Origin: Dipteris shenzhenensis
Taxonomy: Eukaryota; Polypodiophyta; Polypodiopsida; Gleicheniales
DNA length: 64,000 nucleotides
Assembly: GCA_047967505.1 (NCBI GenBank)
Contig: CM106539.1
Direction: 5' to 3' (one strand)
Position 1 is the first letter of the stretch; every line of letters starts with the position of its first letter. Shown here piece after piece: positions 44,691-56,339 of the stretch. The notes beneath the pieces are model-generated. The model saw nothing but the letters and a program-made list of their open reading frames with translations. It was not told the origin of the DNA and made no database searches. Made by a program: the position numbers and the translations under genes.

Positions 44691-44896
44691 AAAATATTTT
44701 TATCAATGTTGTCCTCCATATTTCTCCAATTAATCAAGCCCTCTTTTAAATCTTGCAAGTTTCCCTCACGAGATTGATTCTCATCCTCTTGAGCTTTTGT
44801 GGCCAAGTCTCCTACATCTTTAGCATCCAGGTTGAGTTCTACTAAATCATTGTCTGAGAAACCCTCAAAGGAAGTCAAACTATATTCACATTCCAA
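44666..44896 (-). CDS. Unrecognised acidic frame, possible exon
   Basis: 76 codons on the minus strand, rich in Asp/Glu (DNDLVELNLDAKDVGDLATK). It may share a gene with the frame at 45196-45498, which lies upstream on the same strand. No family recognised. Confidence 0.25.
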   Translation of the reverse strand: MECEYSLTSFEGFSDNDLVELNLDAKDVGDLATKAQEDENQSREGNLQDLKEGLINWRNMEDNIDKNIFVCKNSCI

Positions 44897-45195
44897 AACT
44901 CTTGTAGTAGAAGTTACATTGGAAGTGATAGCTTACAACACATTATTTGTAGATCTTCTATTTCATGCTCCAATTTTGCATCCTAAAATATATGTAGCTT
45001 TCTTTTAAAAAGCTAATTGGACATGACTCCTTAATCAAATTTGTTACACTTTACACCGATTTTTTTTACTCAAAAGGGACTACCGTATCCCCGTATTGCA
45101 TTGCACAAATGCTACTACAAATCAAACAATGGAAATTTCTTTAGCATATACATAAATGTTATAAATTAATATAAATAAAAGCAATATAATTATAC

Positions 45196-45498
45196 CTATA
45201 AAGTACAACAGTGTGCAAATTCCTCCTCCCTCTGTGTCACAATCTCCACTCTTAGACTAGCATCTTCCAACCAATCAATGGTGCATTTAGAAGCCATTGC
45301 TGATAACTCCCAAGAATAAGGCCTACTTTGATAGTCCTTTGCCACTGCCTTCCCGTCCTCCTCTCTTTTAGCTCTTTCTTTTTCATATTGTTTGATCCAC
45401 TTCTTCACAATTATAAAGATAAAAGGTGTTAGCTTTGTGTTGCCACAAAGACACTCATTTTTCTTTTGTTTCCTTCCCTTATCTGCAAACAAGTTCAT
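45196..45498 (-). CDS. Unrecognised charged frame, possible exon
   Basis: 100 codons on the minus strand. A basic start (MNLFADKGRKQKKNE) is followed by WIKQYEKERAKREEDGKAVA and YSWELSAMASKC. Composition is protein-like and the coiled, charged middle is distinctive, but I know no matching family. It may be a transposon gene exon. Confidence 0.3.
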   Translation of the reverse strand: MNLFADKGRKQKKNECLCGNTKLTPFIFIIVKKWIKQYEKERAKREEDGKAVAKDYQSRPYSWELSAMASKCTIDWLEDASLRVEIVTQREEEFAHCCTL

Positions 45499-46222
45499 CT
45501 CCTTGCATGAAATATTTTATTGAATTGGAATGGAAAAGTCATATTCCAAAGGGTAAGCACCTTTATCAAATTGAAAACTTAGCACAAATATTTTGCTAAG
45601 TTTACTCAACAATATTTTACTCAACATCAAGTAAAGGTTGGAAGCAATCATATTTTTGAATGTGTGTCATTGATATGGTGCATATTCTCATTATAACACC
45701 TTTGCACCGTGCGCAGTCACACAAGACCAATTGAACACAAGACTCATTGAAAAATTTTCCCTTTGTTGATGAATTTTTTGGATGCCAATGAGCTTGAAGA
45801 CATTTACAAAAACAACATTAGACCTACTACATTATGTCACAAAGTGCTAGTCCTATAGTAAAAAGTGCACTAGATGAATCAAAAGAATAAAAGTTAGTAG
45901 TTTTGCTCTTTTTAATTGATAATTATGTCAATAATCTTTGTGGAAAAATAAATAGCATCAATATTTCCATTTAGAAAAATAAATAGTATCCATATTTCCA
46001 TTTAGAAAAATGTCACCAAAATTGTAATACAATGTAACCTTGTTGTATTGCTCAAACAAAAGTTAGACTACCTCTTAAATTTTTTATAACATAGCATGTA
46101 CTCACAGTGTTTGAGGTGGATCAAATATCATTTTTGTGGTAGGGCATGCATATTTTCACATTTCTTACATACCATGCATCATGCATGGGTGTTAAAAAAA
46201 TGCATTGGGTGTTCTTCTACCA
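45499..46222. other. AT-rich, no supported gene
   Basis: A short direct repeat AAAAATAAATAG.ATC at about 45942 and 45979. Nothing else seen. Confidence 0.35.
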
Positions 46223-46248
46223 TGTGTGTGTGTGTGTGTGTGTGTGTG

Positions 46249-46309
<61 letters not shown>
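46223..46309. repeat. GT microsatellite
   Basis: (GT)n interrupted once by TTTT near 46250. Confidence 0.95.
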
Positions 46310-46310
<1 letters not shown>

Positions 46311-47500
46311 TACGCTCACTCTAACAATGAAAAATAGGAAGTAATACTTGTTGATTTTATTACATAAATATTTCAGTATCTCATCGCTTGTTTTCTCTTG
46401 TCGATTTTGACATCTCTAAATTGATGTGGTCTTTTAGAGGTCATCTGTTGCAAATTTGAGAAAGTTATCGGTATCAAAGGGTTCAAAGATCACTTCATAG
46501 ATCGCTCACAGATCGTAGCTCTCATCGTGCTCTTTGTTTTATGCTATTACACATTCCGATCAGACTTTGGAGCAAAAAGTTACGTTATTTTTTGTGTTGA
46601 TTACTCCTGTCTTGGTTTCGTGATCGACATGCTCGTACTTCTTTTCTCCAAAAATATCTTGGTTTTGTGATAAAAAAGATTGTACTGCTTCTCTTTGCAT
46701 GTATGCTATTTCCAGCATACTTCTGTCGCATGTCTTATCCTTTAGCGACAATTGAGTTCTTGTTCATTGTCTCGTGAGCTCTGACACACACGTATTCTCC
46801 CGACCCACTATGGCAATGTATTCTCCCTGCCCCTTGCTTCTTCTTGGAAGTCTAGACTTGTGCAACATGGTGTGTCTTCTATTGCCATTTCATATTGCAA
46901 GACATTAGGTAGCTGAGTTGTTGCCCTTCCTTTCTATCATAAAAACTTCATGTTTAGCCAACTTTACAACCCTTTTCTATACAATACATGCATCAAGGAT
47001 CATTGCAAGCTGAATGTTTTCGAAGATGCCTTTGCCCATGTTGCTCTTTGCACCTACACATGTAGTCCTTTGTTGACTTCACTTAGACTCATCTATCTCC
47101 TAGAAGCCCAATTTGATGTGAGAGTCAACCTCTTCTTGTGGAAGGGATGTCCCTTCCTACATAGGCTAAACATTCGGGATAATATCTAGTACAAGACTAA
47201 TGTTGGAGTCAACTTTCCATGCATGCATGCATATGATATTGCACAACCACACCATTTGAGATATTGGATGACTATATGCATCTTTTCTTATGGCAAATAA
47301 ACATGGTATCGGTACTACAAGGCCATTTTTAGAGATAACATTACATTGTACTTTCTTTTGTCAATTGTACACTCTAGAGAGTTAACCCGACTACCATCAT
47401 TCACTCAACTACCCTTTTTCTATCCTAGTGAGCCAAAACTAACTGCCTTGGCACCATATGGTACCAAGTGGTTGTAACCAAAGAAATATGAGAGAGAGTG
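46310..47500. other. No supported gene
   Basis: Short frames such as the 63-codon minus frame at 46560-46751 lack recognisable motifs. It may be old retroelement DNA. Confidence 0.3.
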
Positions 47501-47935
47501 TTATCAGGAAAAGGGTTGGCCCTCCCTTAAAAAGGTGACCTGTATAAAAGGCCAAATGGTTGACTTTGATCTTCATTGTTTTATGCACAAGTTTGGAATA
47601 CAAGTGAGTGCCTCTTCTCTTACAAGAGTGTTTTGGGCGTTCTCTTGTTTCCCTTGGAGTGCCTTTTTGTTTACCAATCCATCCCCCTCCACTCTCCTCT
47701 TCCCTTCTCCTTCTCCCTCTATTCTGCCCTCTCCCCCTTTCCTCTTTTTGTCATGGAGACACATTGCAACAATCCCGGAGATGCTTGAGTGACACTTGTA
47801 GATGGCTCGTGCTTTGCATTGCTCTCACAAGGAGTAGCTTGGAGTGGAGGATCCATCTGCATTCCTTTAATATCCCCATGAAACGTGAGTCACCATTGAG
47901 ACTGAACATCTTTGGTGCCACTATCGGGGAGTTCA
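47501..47935 (+). promoter_or_regulatory. Probable Ty3/Gypsy LTR end with TATA box and PBS-like site
   Basis: TGTATAAAAGGCC near 47541 is a strong TATA box. About 370 bp downstream, TGGTGCCACTATCGGGGA (47912-47930) matches the style of the site that follows the 5' LTR in plant Gypsy elements (TGGCGCCGTTGCCGGGGA). The LTR start is not visible, and Gypsy gag sequence follows at 48.5 kb on the same strand, which supports the reading. Confidence 0.45.
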
Positions 47936-48479
47936 AGGTATGATTTTTCATTGCACTTGCCTTATCTCATCATTTACACATTGGTCATTGTTTCAAGAGT
48001 AACTTCAAGCTTTGACTGTGGAATTGTAGGAGAGGATTGAGTGAAGAAGTGTGTGTTTGGATGGAAAGAAGATGAGAAGTGTCATTTTCTATTGGAAAGC
48101 ATTTTTGTTCATTTAAAGCTTGTTCTTTATGTTTGTTAGTTTTTTGAATTGATAGGAAGGTAATTTAGAGGATTGCTAAGGTGTGTGTGATAGAAAAATC
48201 CAACAAAAACACCCAAAAATGAAGATGGAAGGTCAAATTCAAAGTCATTTTTTAGTGTTGACAGTCCCACATGTAGAAGTCTCTCATTCATGCACCAAAA
48301 TTTGATGTTTTTTTACTCTTTTTTCCTTAGTGTAGGTAGTTTAGGTTGTGTATAGCACCCACAAATACTCAGAGCTGGAAACAAAACTAGAAAACCATCA
48401 AAAATCACCAGACAGAGGTTGGCAAAATTTGTGCCCGCCCCACCCCTGGCGACACCGATATTCCTAGTAGGATCACCAA

Positions 48480-49400
48480 TTTCTCTAGGACTCAACGTAT
48501 GGACATTTCCAAGTTCATAACTGAATTTCTTAGGGAACGTGGAGTGATTCTAGCAAATATGCAAAGCCTTTAGTGCTCCTAGAAATCTAGAAATGGTTAA
48601 TGCCTTTCACTTGAGTCTGGATGGCAAGGTAGGCCAATGGTATAGGGCATTTAGCCCAAAAGAGAAAGTCAACTCAGAGGCATTACAAAAAGAATTCATT
48701 GCAGGGTTTGCCCCTAGTGGCCATAAGTGGAGCCCAATTAATCATCTATATGAGGTGAAACAGAACGATAGCGCTGGGTTATAGACCTTCCTCTCCACAA
48801 AGGTTAAGATACCAATTGCATTCCTATTAAGAGGGAATCCTACCCTCTGCTGAGACCTCTCAAATTGGAGGAACGGGAAATTCTTGCCCCAAGATCCTAC
48901 TAGCCCCAAAGTCGACCAACTACAGGGGGAGAACTGGAACCTACCTAAGGTCCCCATCAATATGTTAGGCCAATACTTTGAAGGTGATGATACTAATGCA
49001 GCTATCCCCATAACCTACAAGAACCAGAAGGTTGATGCCATCCTAGATGGGGGAGCGGGTGTGAGTGTCTGCACCAAGGAATGTTAGAAGAGGTGGGTAA
49101 AACCTTCCCTTGAGCAAGCTCAACTGGTAGTGAAGCTAGCTGACGGTGGAACTGCTGAGCCCCTAGGCGTCCTCACGAGTATTAACATTAAGGTATTCAG
49201 CTTCATGTACCCATTAGATTTGTAGTCATGGACTTTACCCAGTAGCCTAGATACAAAGCCATCCTAGGTAGGACATTCTTGCAAATATCTGGACCCATAC
49301 ATTATTGGCATATCGACAACATCTATTTACGGCATGAGGAGAAAATAGTGCAAGTGGACTTGCATACATACAAGGACCATCCTCTGTCTGGACAACTATT
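48480..49400 (+). pseudogene. Ty3/Gypsy gag-protease fragment
   Basis: Gag block at 48593-48784: NAFHLSLDGKVGQWYRAFSP followed by EALQKEFIAGFAP, the WYxxL...F..F spacing of Retrotrans_gag. Protease block from about 48955: ITYKNQKVDAILDGGAGVSV (a DGGAG active-site variant of DTGA/DSGA), then VVKLADGGTAEPLGVL. Stops lie at about 48782, 48853 and 49086. RT is absent on this strand downstream. Degenerate, with the LTR-like end at 47.9 kb as likely 5' boundary. Confidence 0.75.
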
Positions 49401-50389
49401 TGCCTCAGAGTCTAACACAACCAATAGAACTGCATCTCTGAAACTGTTCCAAACTTGTGAGAGAGAAGATGAAAGGAGGAAGATGAATTTTGTTAGACCC
49501 CTCTCTCGGAGCCAAAATTTTCTCAGAATTGGATGCACATTCTGGCAAACATCAATGTCCTAGAAAGAATAGGGTTCTTTGCGTCCACAATGTCCTTGAA
49601 GTCCTTCATCACCTCTTTAGTAACTTGCACATGTAGGCACTTTTGTCTTGGGTCCCTTAGTATCCCAATGATATCACTTGACTTCCATAAATTGGCTAGA
49701 GCATATGAATAGTCAATATCATCCTCGTTAGGGTAAAAAGTAAGAGAGAACCATAATGATTCCGGGATGCTTTACTACAATGGTTGCATCAATCCTTTCC
49801 CCACTGTAAACATTTCTAGCTCGAAAGGTCTGTAAAACCAGAGAAGCCGTATGTGCCTAGCCTCACAACATGTGTATACATTTCCTTTTTAGCTTGGGGT
49901 TTGAGCATATTAAGCATTCTCAGGGGAACCACATTGCTCAACTCTTTGTGCTCAGGGGTTGTTATTTGGAGCATAGGCTTTATCTAAGGTCCAGCTATCG
50001 GTGAAGATGCTTGCTTTTTGAGTCTTTATCTAAGGTCTTGCTATTGGGGAAATATGGGCTCAAAAAGGGCCGCATAAGGAGAGGATTAGGAAATAGGTGA
50101 ATATCCTAATCCTCTCGTAATTTGTTGGAAAAGACATCATGATAAAAGGAGCATTTCATGACACTAACAATCATTAATAGTTATGGATTTGATTTTGGAA
50201 ATGTTTTAAAAGGTCGAACTCCAAATTCACCCTTGAGCTAATATTCGCCCCTATTTTTTTCCTTGTCCCCGTAGGTTCATCTTCCAATGAAGTTACTAAA
50301 GAATAACACAAGAAAAACTTACTCACAAACAGTGTAGCACAAAAGAGTGTAATTTCATTGGAACATTTGATAGCAATCGAATTATCCTC
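49401..50389. other. Probable decayed Gypsy DNA, no clear gene
   Basis: The minus strand near 49850-50000 gives short polyprotein-like pieces (EHKELSNVVPLRMLNMLKP), but with too many stops for a firm call. Nothing else is recognised. Confidence 0.3.
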
Positions 50390-51010
50390 TTTCTAGCACC
50401 ACCAGTGGGTGCCAATGCATCCATGTTCACCATGTAAGTACCTTCTTTTCCTATCCTTCAATCCCAAAGGTTTTTCTTTCATCTTTTGCACTCATTCTTC
50501 TGCTTCTCTCATTCCTTCTCTATGGCTTGTTGAACTTGATTGTATATAGAACTTTCCAAGCCTTTCTAGGTTTCAATCAGCTTATAGAGTGACTCTTGTA
50601 ATTTCTATCACTCCAAGTATGCTTTGGCTTTATCATGAATATCCTTGTTCTGCATGTGAAGCTCCTACGTAGAGTTATGCATTGCAACAATGGTGCTATT
50701 TCCTAAATGTGCTAGCTGCTCTACTTGGGCTCTACGCATCTCTTGCTTGCATAGCCATTGTTTGAGCATTGTTTAACCAATTGCAATAACCAAGCAACCC
50801 TTCATGTCCATTTCCAACAAACAAAACTAGCTCATGCATTATATGAAAAGGAGGGCTCTTTTGGTTGGCAGGATCTAAAGGATACAAGAATCCTTCTACC
50901 CAAAGGTCAAGATGCTTCTTTCCTTGCAAACAAAGACTGGGATCTTGGAATCTCCCCTCAATCCCACCAGTATGCATGTGCTTGCATATTCAACCTCCAA
51001 TCTAAGTGAA
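50390..51010 (-). pseudogene. Possible minus-strand retroelement gag fragment
   Basis: The minus strand carries HIMHELVLFVGNGHEGLLGY and NWLNNAQTMAMQARDA (50732-50977), then about 50.4 kb MVNMDALAPTGGARKR. A helical segment rich in Ala/Gln/Arg like this precedes gag in some plant Gypsy elements. No diagnostic motif, so the assignment is tentative. Confidence 0.3.
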
Positions 51011-51059
51011 CCTGGTACTTGTTGGAGAGATCCTTGAATGGTGCCATGAAAAAAGGAGT

Positions 51060-51400
51060 GTAGAGAAGGAGAAGGTGTGGAGAAGAAGGCTTAAAGGAGT
51101 AGCACGTAGGAAAGGGGGAGGACCAACAAGCATGGATGAGGAGAGAAGGGGGGAGGACCAGAGCCGGTGTGGAGGTTAAGGAGGAGTAGGCATGGAGGAG
51201 CAAGAGGGAGGGGGGAAGAGGAGTAGGTGTAGGAGTAGGCATGGAGGATAGAGGGAGGGGGAGGGGAGGAGGAGCAAGCGTGGAGGAGGGAGGGAGGGAG
51301 AGGAGGATGGAGGGGAAGGAGGGAGTAAGGAGGGGGAGGGGGAGGGAGCGAGGGGGAGGGGGAGGGAGGGAGGAGAGAGAAGGAGGGAGGGAATTCAAAA
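51060..51400. repeat. Purine-rich GGAGG tract
   Basis: Almost pure G/A on the plus strand, with GGGGGAGG words (several G-quadruplex-capable runs) and repeats of GGAGTAGGCATGGAGGA. The minus-strand Pro/Ser/Leu frames are artefacts of composition. Confidence 0.9.
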
Positions 51401-51669
51401 TTTGAATTTTGAATTTTGAATTTGTTGGCTCCCACCTAGGAGTAAGAGTTGTGTAAGAGGTGGTGTCACTTGTGGGCTTAACCCACCTAGATGAGGGGTG
51501 GTTATGACTTTTTGGGCCCTACCATGGCCCTTTCATTAGGACCAATCCATTTCTTAATCCATTCCTTATGAGGCCTTTTTGAGACCCCATTTCTCCCCTA
51601 ATGCTTATTACCCTCGTAAAATAGTTCCTCAACCCTTGACCTCCAAGGTCTATGAGGGAGACAAGTTCC

Positions 51670-52125
51670 TCCACCTTGTACTCTATTCTAAATTCTAGAT
51701 TCCCGGCGCTCTCGACAGCCGATGGGAGGCAGCAAATCCATCTCCCAAGGGTCCCGCGACCCTGCTATTCATGCAACGTCCACCAAAGCCTTGCTCTACA
51801 TCCCTCGCCAGCCTGTCTACAACCTCTACAGCCACAAGCTCCTATAGTGCCACTAGCACTCCATAACGGCCGCTTCTCCATCATTGGCGGCTCAGCCCGC
51901 TTGACTTTATTCTAAATCCTAGATTCCCCTTCCCAACATTCAAACTCCACCCTGTACTCTATTCTAAATCCTAGATTCCCCTTCCCAAACTTGAACCTCC
52001 TTCAACCTCCACCCTGTACTCTATTCTAAATCCTAGATTCCCCTTCCCAACCTTGAACCTCCACCCTATACTCTATTCGAAATCCTAGATTCCCCTTCCC
52101 AGCCTTGAACCTCCTTCTAATGTTT
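51670..52125 (+). repeat. Minisatellite of ~55-65 bp units with a GC-rich insert
   Basis: The unit CTCTATTCTAAATCCTAGATTCCCCTTCCCAA... recurs from 51902 to 52115 (four copies), and a first copy at 51671-51705 is separated by about 200 bp of GC-rich sequence (51706-51904). The insert has a frame with SKALLYIPRQPVYNLYSHKL but I do not recognise it. Confidence 0.8.
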
Positions 52126-52615
52126 GGAGCCTCCTTCTAAACCTACTTCTTAGCCTAAAAAATCCAATGGAGGAAAAAGACTTCATTAACCCAACCGTGT
52201 TGATGATAGTTCCTTGAACACAAGCATACACAATGTTTGCTTCCCACACTTGAGACTATGTCTCTCACTAGAATACAACCTACATGTATAACACAACAAC
52301 AATGACACCAATATATCTATATGCTACAAAAGTACATGGAACCTTGTACACCTTGCACATCTTGAGAATGCCATGGAGAAGTGGCAATAATGGAACCTAT
52401 CCTAAGCTTGTTATTATCTATAAACTAGAATCATGCTCCCCTAAAGGATCCAACTATGGAAATGTCTTTGGGGCTTCTTTTAGGTTATCAATAGTTAATT
52501 GGTTTCTTTAGGAAAGGGAGCCTTCATGGTTCTAGAATCTATTTATGTCTTAGCTATATTTGACAATTACTCTTTGAATGACATTGATTTCTAGGCAACT
52601 AGCCTAATCTTCAAA
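52126..52615. other. No supported gene
   Basis: AT-rich spacer after the minisatellite. Short frames only. Confidence 0.35.
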
Positions 52616-53070
52616 AAAGGACTACATACATGGGGGAAACTTTGGCTGAAGGAGAAATTCAGATGAAAACCTTGGCCAAATATCAAGAGGCAATTCCAAT
52701 TGATATAAAAGAAAGAAATCTAGTAATGGAAAGAATCACCTTGTGATTAGATGGATGCAATGGACAAGAGGTAGCTCAGTGGTTTGGTGGAAAGAATCTA
52801 GTTGGGTAGCTTGTTGCCTTCTTCTCCCAATCCCTACCCTAAAGAGGACTTGAAGAGGTTGTTAAAACCATTAATATTAGATGGAAAGCTAGTGATGGAA
52901 TATATACATGGAAGAATAGATTTTTGAAAAGTCTAGGACAAAAGAATCCCAAAGATAATTTCAACTCTCTTTTGTCCAACAATAAAATTTTAAGGATTGG
53001 CAAAGGATATGGGCATTGTAAAAGATGTGAATTAGCAGAACATACTCCTTGGCAATGTAGCTAGAGTGAA
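52616..53070 (+). pseudogene. Possible LINE C-terminal region
   Basis: Plus-strand pieces read LAEGEIQMKTLAKYQEAIP, then YTWKNRFLKSLGQKNPKDNF and GYGHCKRCELAEHTPWQC. The Trp-Lys helix followed by a Cys-x2-Cys...His...Cys finger resembles the zinc-binding tail after the RT in plant LINEs. Stops interrupt it and no RT motif is present, so the call is moderate. Confidence 0.4.
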
Positions 53071-53465
53071 TCATAGAAAATGGTCTACAATTAGGGAGCA
53101 TGCTCTCTAGTTCATTTGGCTATCCAAGAGCAATTTTACGTTTAATAACTTAGTTTCTAAACCTATTCTAAGAGTTATGAAATGGTTCAAAAGGAACTCA
53201 TATACTCTCTTTATGTTGATTTTGGTACTGATTCTGTGCTTATGCTTGTCTTTATTTCTTCCCTCCATCATATTTCTCTCTCCTTGACTCTTTCTGGCTT
53301 CTACTTGACCACTCCACTTCACCGATTTCATATATTGTAGTCACTACTATTGGTCATGGCTACATTCTTGAAGTTTCTGCTCCAAGTCCCACCAAACATA
53401 GAGGTTGCTATATTTTTCGGCGGCCAACTCTGGAATTATGTCAATGAGGAATAGGGGAGCATCTG
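53071..53465. other. No supported gene
   Basis: Low-complexity CT/TTC sequence. Probably 3' flank of the minus-strand Gypsy remnant. Confidence 0.3.
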
Positions 53466-54720
53466 GGAGGTCATCTCATCAACTCCCGTTGTGGAGCCTC
53501 CCCATTGGGAACCCTTGAGAGGTGGTTGGCTAGGACACGGTTCTTCCCTTTACGTACCACAATTGTGAAGTCAAACTCCAAAAGGATTAGCATCCACCTT
53601 GTGATGTGTCCCATCATGTAGGGCTTGTTAACCAAATATAGTAAGGCTTGATGATCTATAAAAAGGAAGAACTTGTTGGCTAGCACGTTCCTGAACTTCT
53701 TACTATGTAGACCATGGCCAGTCTATTGTTGTGTAATTAACCTCGTTATTGTTTAATTGTCGACTAGCAAAGTACACTAGGTAGTCTAGGTTGTACTCCC
53801 TTGGTTGTGCTAACATACATCCAATGGAAATGTTTGAGGCATCTAAGTGGACATGGAATATTAGATTCTATGCAATACTGGTGCTGTGTCCAGAGCTAGC
53901 TTGAGGGTCTCAAAGGATTTATGACATTCCTCGGTCCACTCAAAGACTAATAACAACTTATACAATGGCCGGGCTATGTCTACATAAAATAGGATGAACC
54001 TTTGATAGTAGCCCATATGGCCCGTAAACCACCACACTCCCTTGGCATTGGTGGGGGGAGGTAAGTTTAGAATGAGTTTGATCTTGTTGTAATCTGTGGA
54101 GATGCCATTCTTCAACACCATAATCACCTTGTGTTTGACCCAAATTTGGCAATTGAGGGGATTCAAGGACATCTGATACAACTTGCACCTTTCCAAGACT
54201 AGTTTCAAGTATCTCAGGTGATCATCCCATCTTGAGTTCACATACATGTCATCAAAAAAGACTTCTATGAAGTCCCTTAGGTACTCCTTGAAGACAATGA
54301 TCACCAACCACTGCTGGGATGTTGTGGATGCATAGGTAAGCCCAAATATCATTACTTTGGCCACATATACACCCCACTTGTCTATGTATCTAGTTTTATG
54401 TTGATCCTGCAGAGAGAGAGATACCTGATTGTATCTCGAGAATCCATCTAGGAAGTTGTAAGCTTCCTTTATTGTGCTACTCTTTCTATAACACATTTCG
54501 TGAAAAGCAAGGGATAGTGGTCGCACCTTGTGGCAGCATTGACTTTATTTATATCCATGCATACTCAAACCTTTCCATTCTTTTTCAAGACTATCACGAT
54601 GGGTGACACCCAGTCTAAATGCTCTATCTCATAGATGAATCCCGCATCTATGAGTTTTTGGGTCTCCTCCCTCACTATAAAAACGTATTTGGTATTCATA
54701 GGGTAGGGATGCAATCATTT
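53466..54720 (-). pseudogene. Ty3/Gypsy reverse transcriptase and RNase H fragment
   Basis: On the minus strand, about 54700-54540 gives LIDAGFIYEIEHLDWVSPIV and VLKKNGK (RT start), then 53861-54526 gives YNFLDGFSRYNQV (usual DGFSGYNQ), VMIFGLTYASTTSQQ (usual MPFGLxNAPATFQ), VFFDDMYV (catalytic xFxDD) and KVHPI-type connector pieces. RNase H follows at 53471-53686 with FFLFIDHQALLYLVNK and RKGKNRVLANHLSR. Frameshifts, and stops near 53700-53850, break it. It is opposite in strand to the gag-protease at 48.5 kb, so they are separate insertions or an inversion. Integrase and LTRs are not seen. Confidence 0.85.
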
Positions 54721-55374
54721 CTCTTGCATGTTGGTTTGTTTATCGCCATGCACGTCCCACAGACCAAGGTGTGGCTAGGTGGGTGAAAGCAAGCTATGGT
54801 GTCTAAAAAAGTACTCTTTTTGGCAAAGGTTCTAGCATAGATATAGTACTAAATTGTGTACTAAAAGGCATTGATAGTTGGATTAGATTTCATCATTTCG
54901 AGGAGTCCAAGATCTGCAATCTGCAATCCACTCTCAATCGAGGATGATTTCCATGTACATCGAGTAATCCGTGACCTGCAATCTATTCTCAATTGACTCT
55001 CTTCTCTCTTGTGGAATCACTTGCACATGTTTGAAACCATTGAAAGTCGACTCTCTTCTCTCTCGTGGAGTCCTATCTCTGTCCTTGCAATTATCTCTGC
55101 TCATCTTCACTAGAGGTATTGCTCACATGTGAAACCATGCAGGTGACTCTCTTCTCTCTCGTGGAGTCCTATCTCTGTCCTTGCAATTATCTCCGCTAAT
55201 CTTCACTAGAGGTCCATTTCTCTCTCTCTCCTAGAGGTCCATTGCTCTCTCTCTCCTCGGCTCTCTCCATTCTCTGTGCAAGCTAGCTCTCCCCTTCTCT
55301 CTCATTGAAGCCCTCACACTTTGGACTGTATGTTCTCTGGCACAAAAACCAGTTATGTTTGAGTGATTCTAGAG

Positions 55375-55376
<2 letters not shown>
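54721..55376. repeat. CT-rich DNA with a 96-bp tandem repeat
   Basis: CTCTCTTCTCTCTCGTGGAG and TCCTTGCAATTATCTC recur at 55050 and 55146 (period 96 bp), with partial copies at about 54900-55010. Otherwise CT-rich, non-coding. Confidence 0.8.
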
Positions 55377-55453
<77 letters not shown>

Positions 55454-55476
55454 GCTCTCTCTTTTTCTCTCTCTCA
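55377..55476. repeat. CT microsatellite
   Basis: (CT)n with a few TTT interruptions; frames here are artefacts. Confidence 0.95.
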
Positions 55477-55667
55477 GGATGACTTTCTCGTATAGTAAGA
55501 TTGAGCATGCATGTTTTGACGTATTGTCTTCTTGTGTCATTCATTAATTTATGATTTACAATTGAAAAAATACGGTTGTGCGCAGGATGGAGAACTCCAC
55601 ACTAGAAGTGCCACACAATGAAGGGAACTCACTCAATGCACTGCCATAGCATTGCTCCAAAAAGAAC

Positions 55668-56250
55668 ATGAGACACTTGACATTAACAGTTGTGCTACAT
55701 TTCAAGCATACCACAAAGAACTTGGACTTGAGAAAAAAGGCTAACATTTTGTCTAAGGTTATAAAACATACAGATATGCAAGAGGTTGTCGATGAGACAA
55801 ATTCTCAAAGCCAGTCCATATCAATGGCAATAGTGGATAATCTAAAGACATCATTGAGTCTTGTGAAAAGAGTAGAAAGTGTTAATAAGTTAGCTCTACG
55901 AAGAGAGCAGCTCTCCACATGATTGCTAAGACTTCAACATTTAAAAAATATAGTGATAGCAAAGTAGCTAATGCCCTTGGAATTCAAGCACGGAATCTGA
56001 CAAAACATCACGTGGACATAAAACAAGCTTCCTTCAAATGGGAAGATGGAGGTCGAAAGCGTAGACAGGATTCCTTAAGTTGTAAGGTTGTTCAATGTGC
56101 TGTCCAGTTCTAAAAAGACAACACCAGGGTTTCCCCAAACAAGAAGGATGTTTGTAGGCATAGGTTTGGCCCAAAAAAGTATGCAATACATCCCACCCAT
56201 TTCTTGGAGCTCATAGAGGTGCATCTTCCTTCTTTCAATGAAGCCCAAGT
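55668..56250 (+). pseudogene. Transposase-like gene, 5' part
   Basis: A long plus-strand frame (55668-55922, RHLTLTVVLHFKHTTKNLDL) passes by one frameshift into 55919-56113, with KVANALGIQARNLTKHHVDI and KWEDGGRKRRQDSL. About 56115-56230 then gives DNTRVSPNKKDVCRHRFGPK and HPTHFLELIEV. The blocks TRVSPNKKDV and HPTHFL look like a recurring set in uncharacterised, multi-copy eukaryotic proteins that I associate with transposons. I cannot name the family with confidence. The expected continuation is interrupted by a minisatellite; see the 3' part at 60850-62380. Confidence 0.5.
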
Positions 56251-56339
56251 TACACACTATTATTTGGTACTCTTTACAACTATTTGGTACTGTCAAGGAT
56301 AATATTAGTATTGTTCAGATGTTAAAGCTAACATTTAAC

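Noticed and set aside
51091-51435. Pro/Ser/Leu-rich minus-strand ORFs of 114-146 codons
   Set aside because: They come from the purine-rich GGAGG tract. Similar artefacts occur at 62478-62765 and 37014-38445.
48480-54720. Joining the Gypsy gag-protease (48.5 kb) and RT (53.5-54.7 kb) into one element
   Set aside because: They lie on opposite strands with unrelated DNA between them. Without LTRs I cannot show they belong together.
55283-55547. Arg-Glu repeat or Ser-Leu repeat frames
   Set aside because: Direct read-out of the (CT)n microsatellite.
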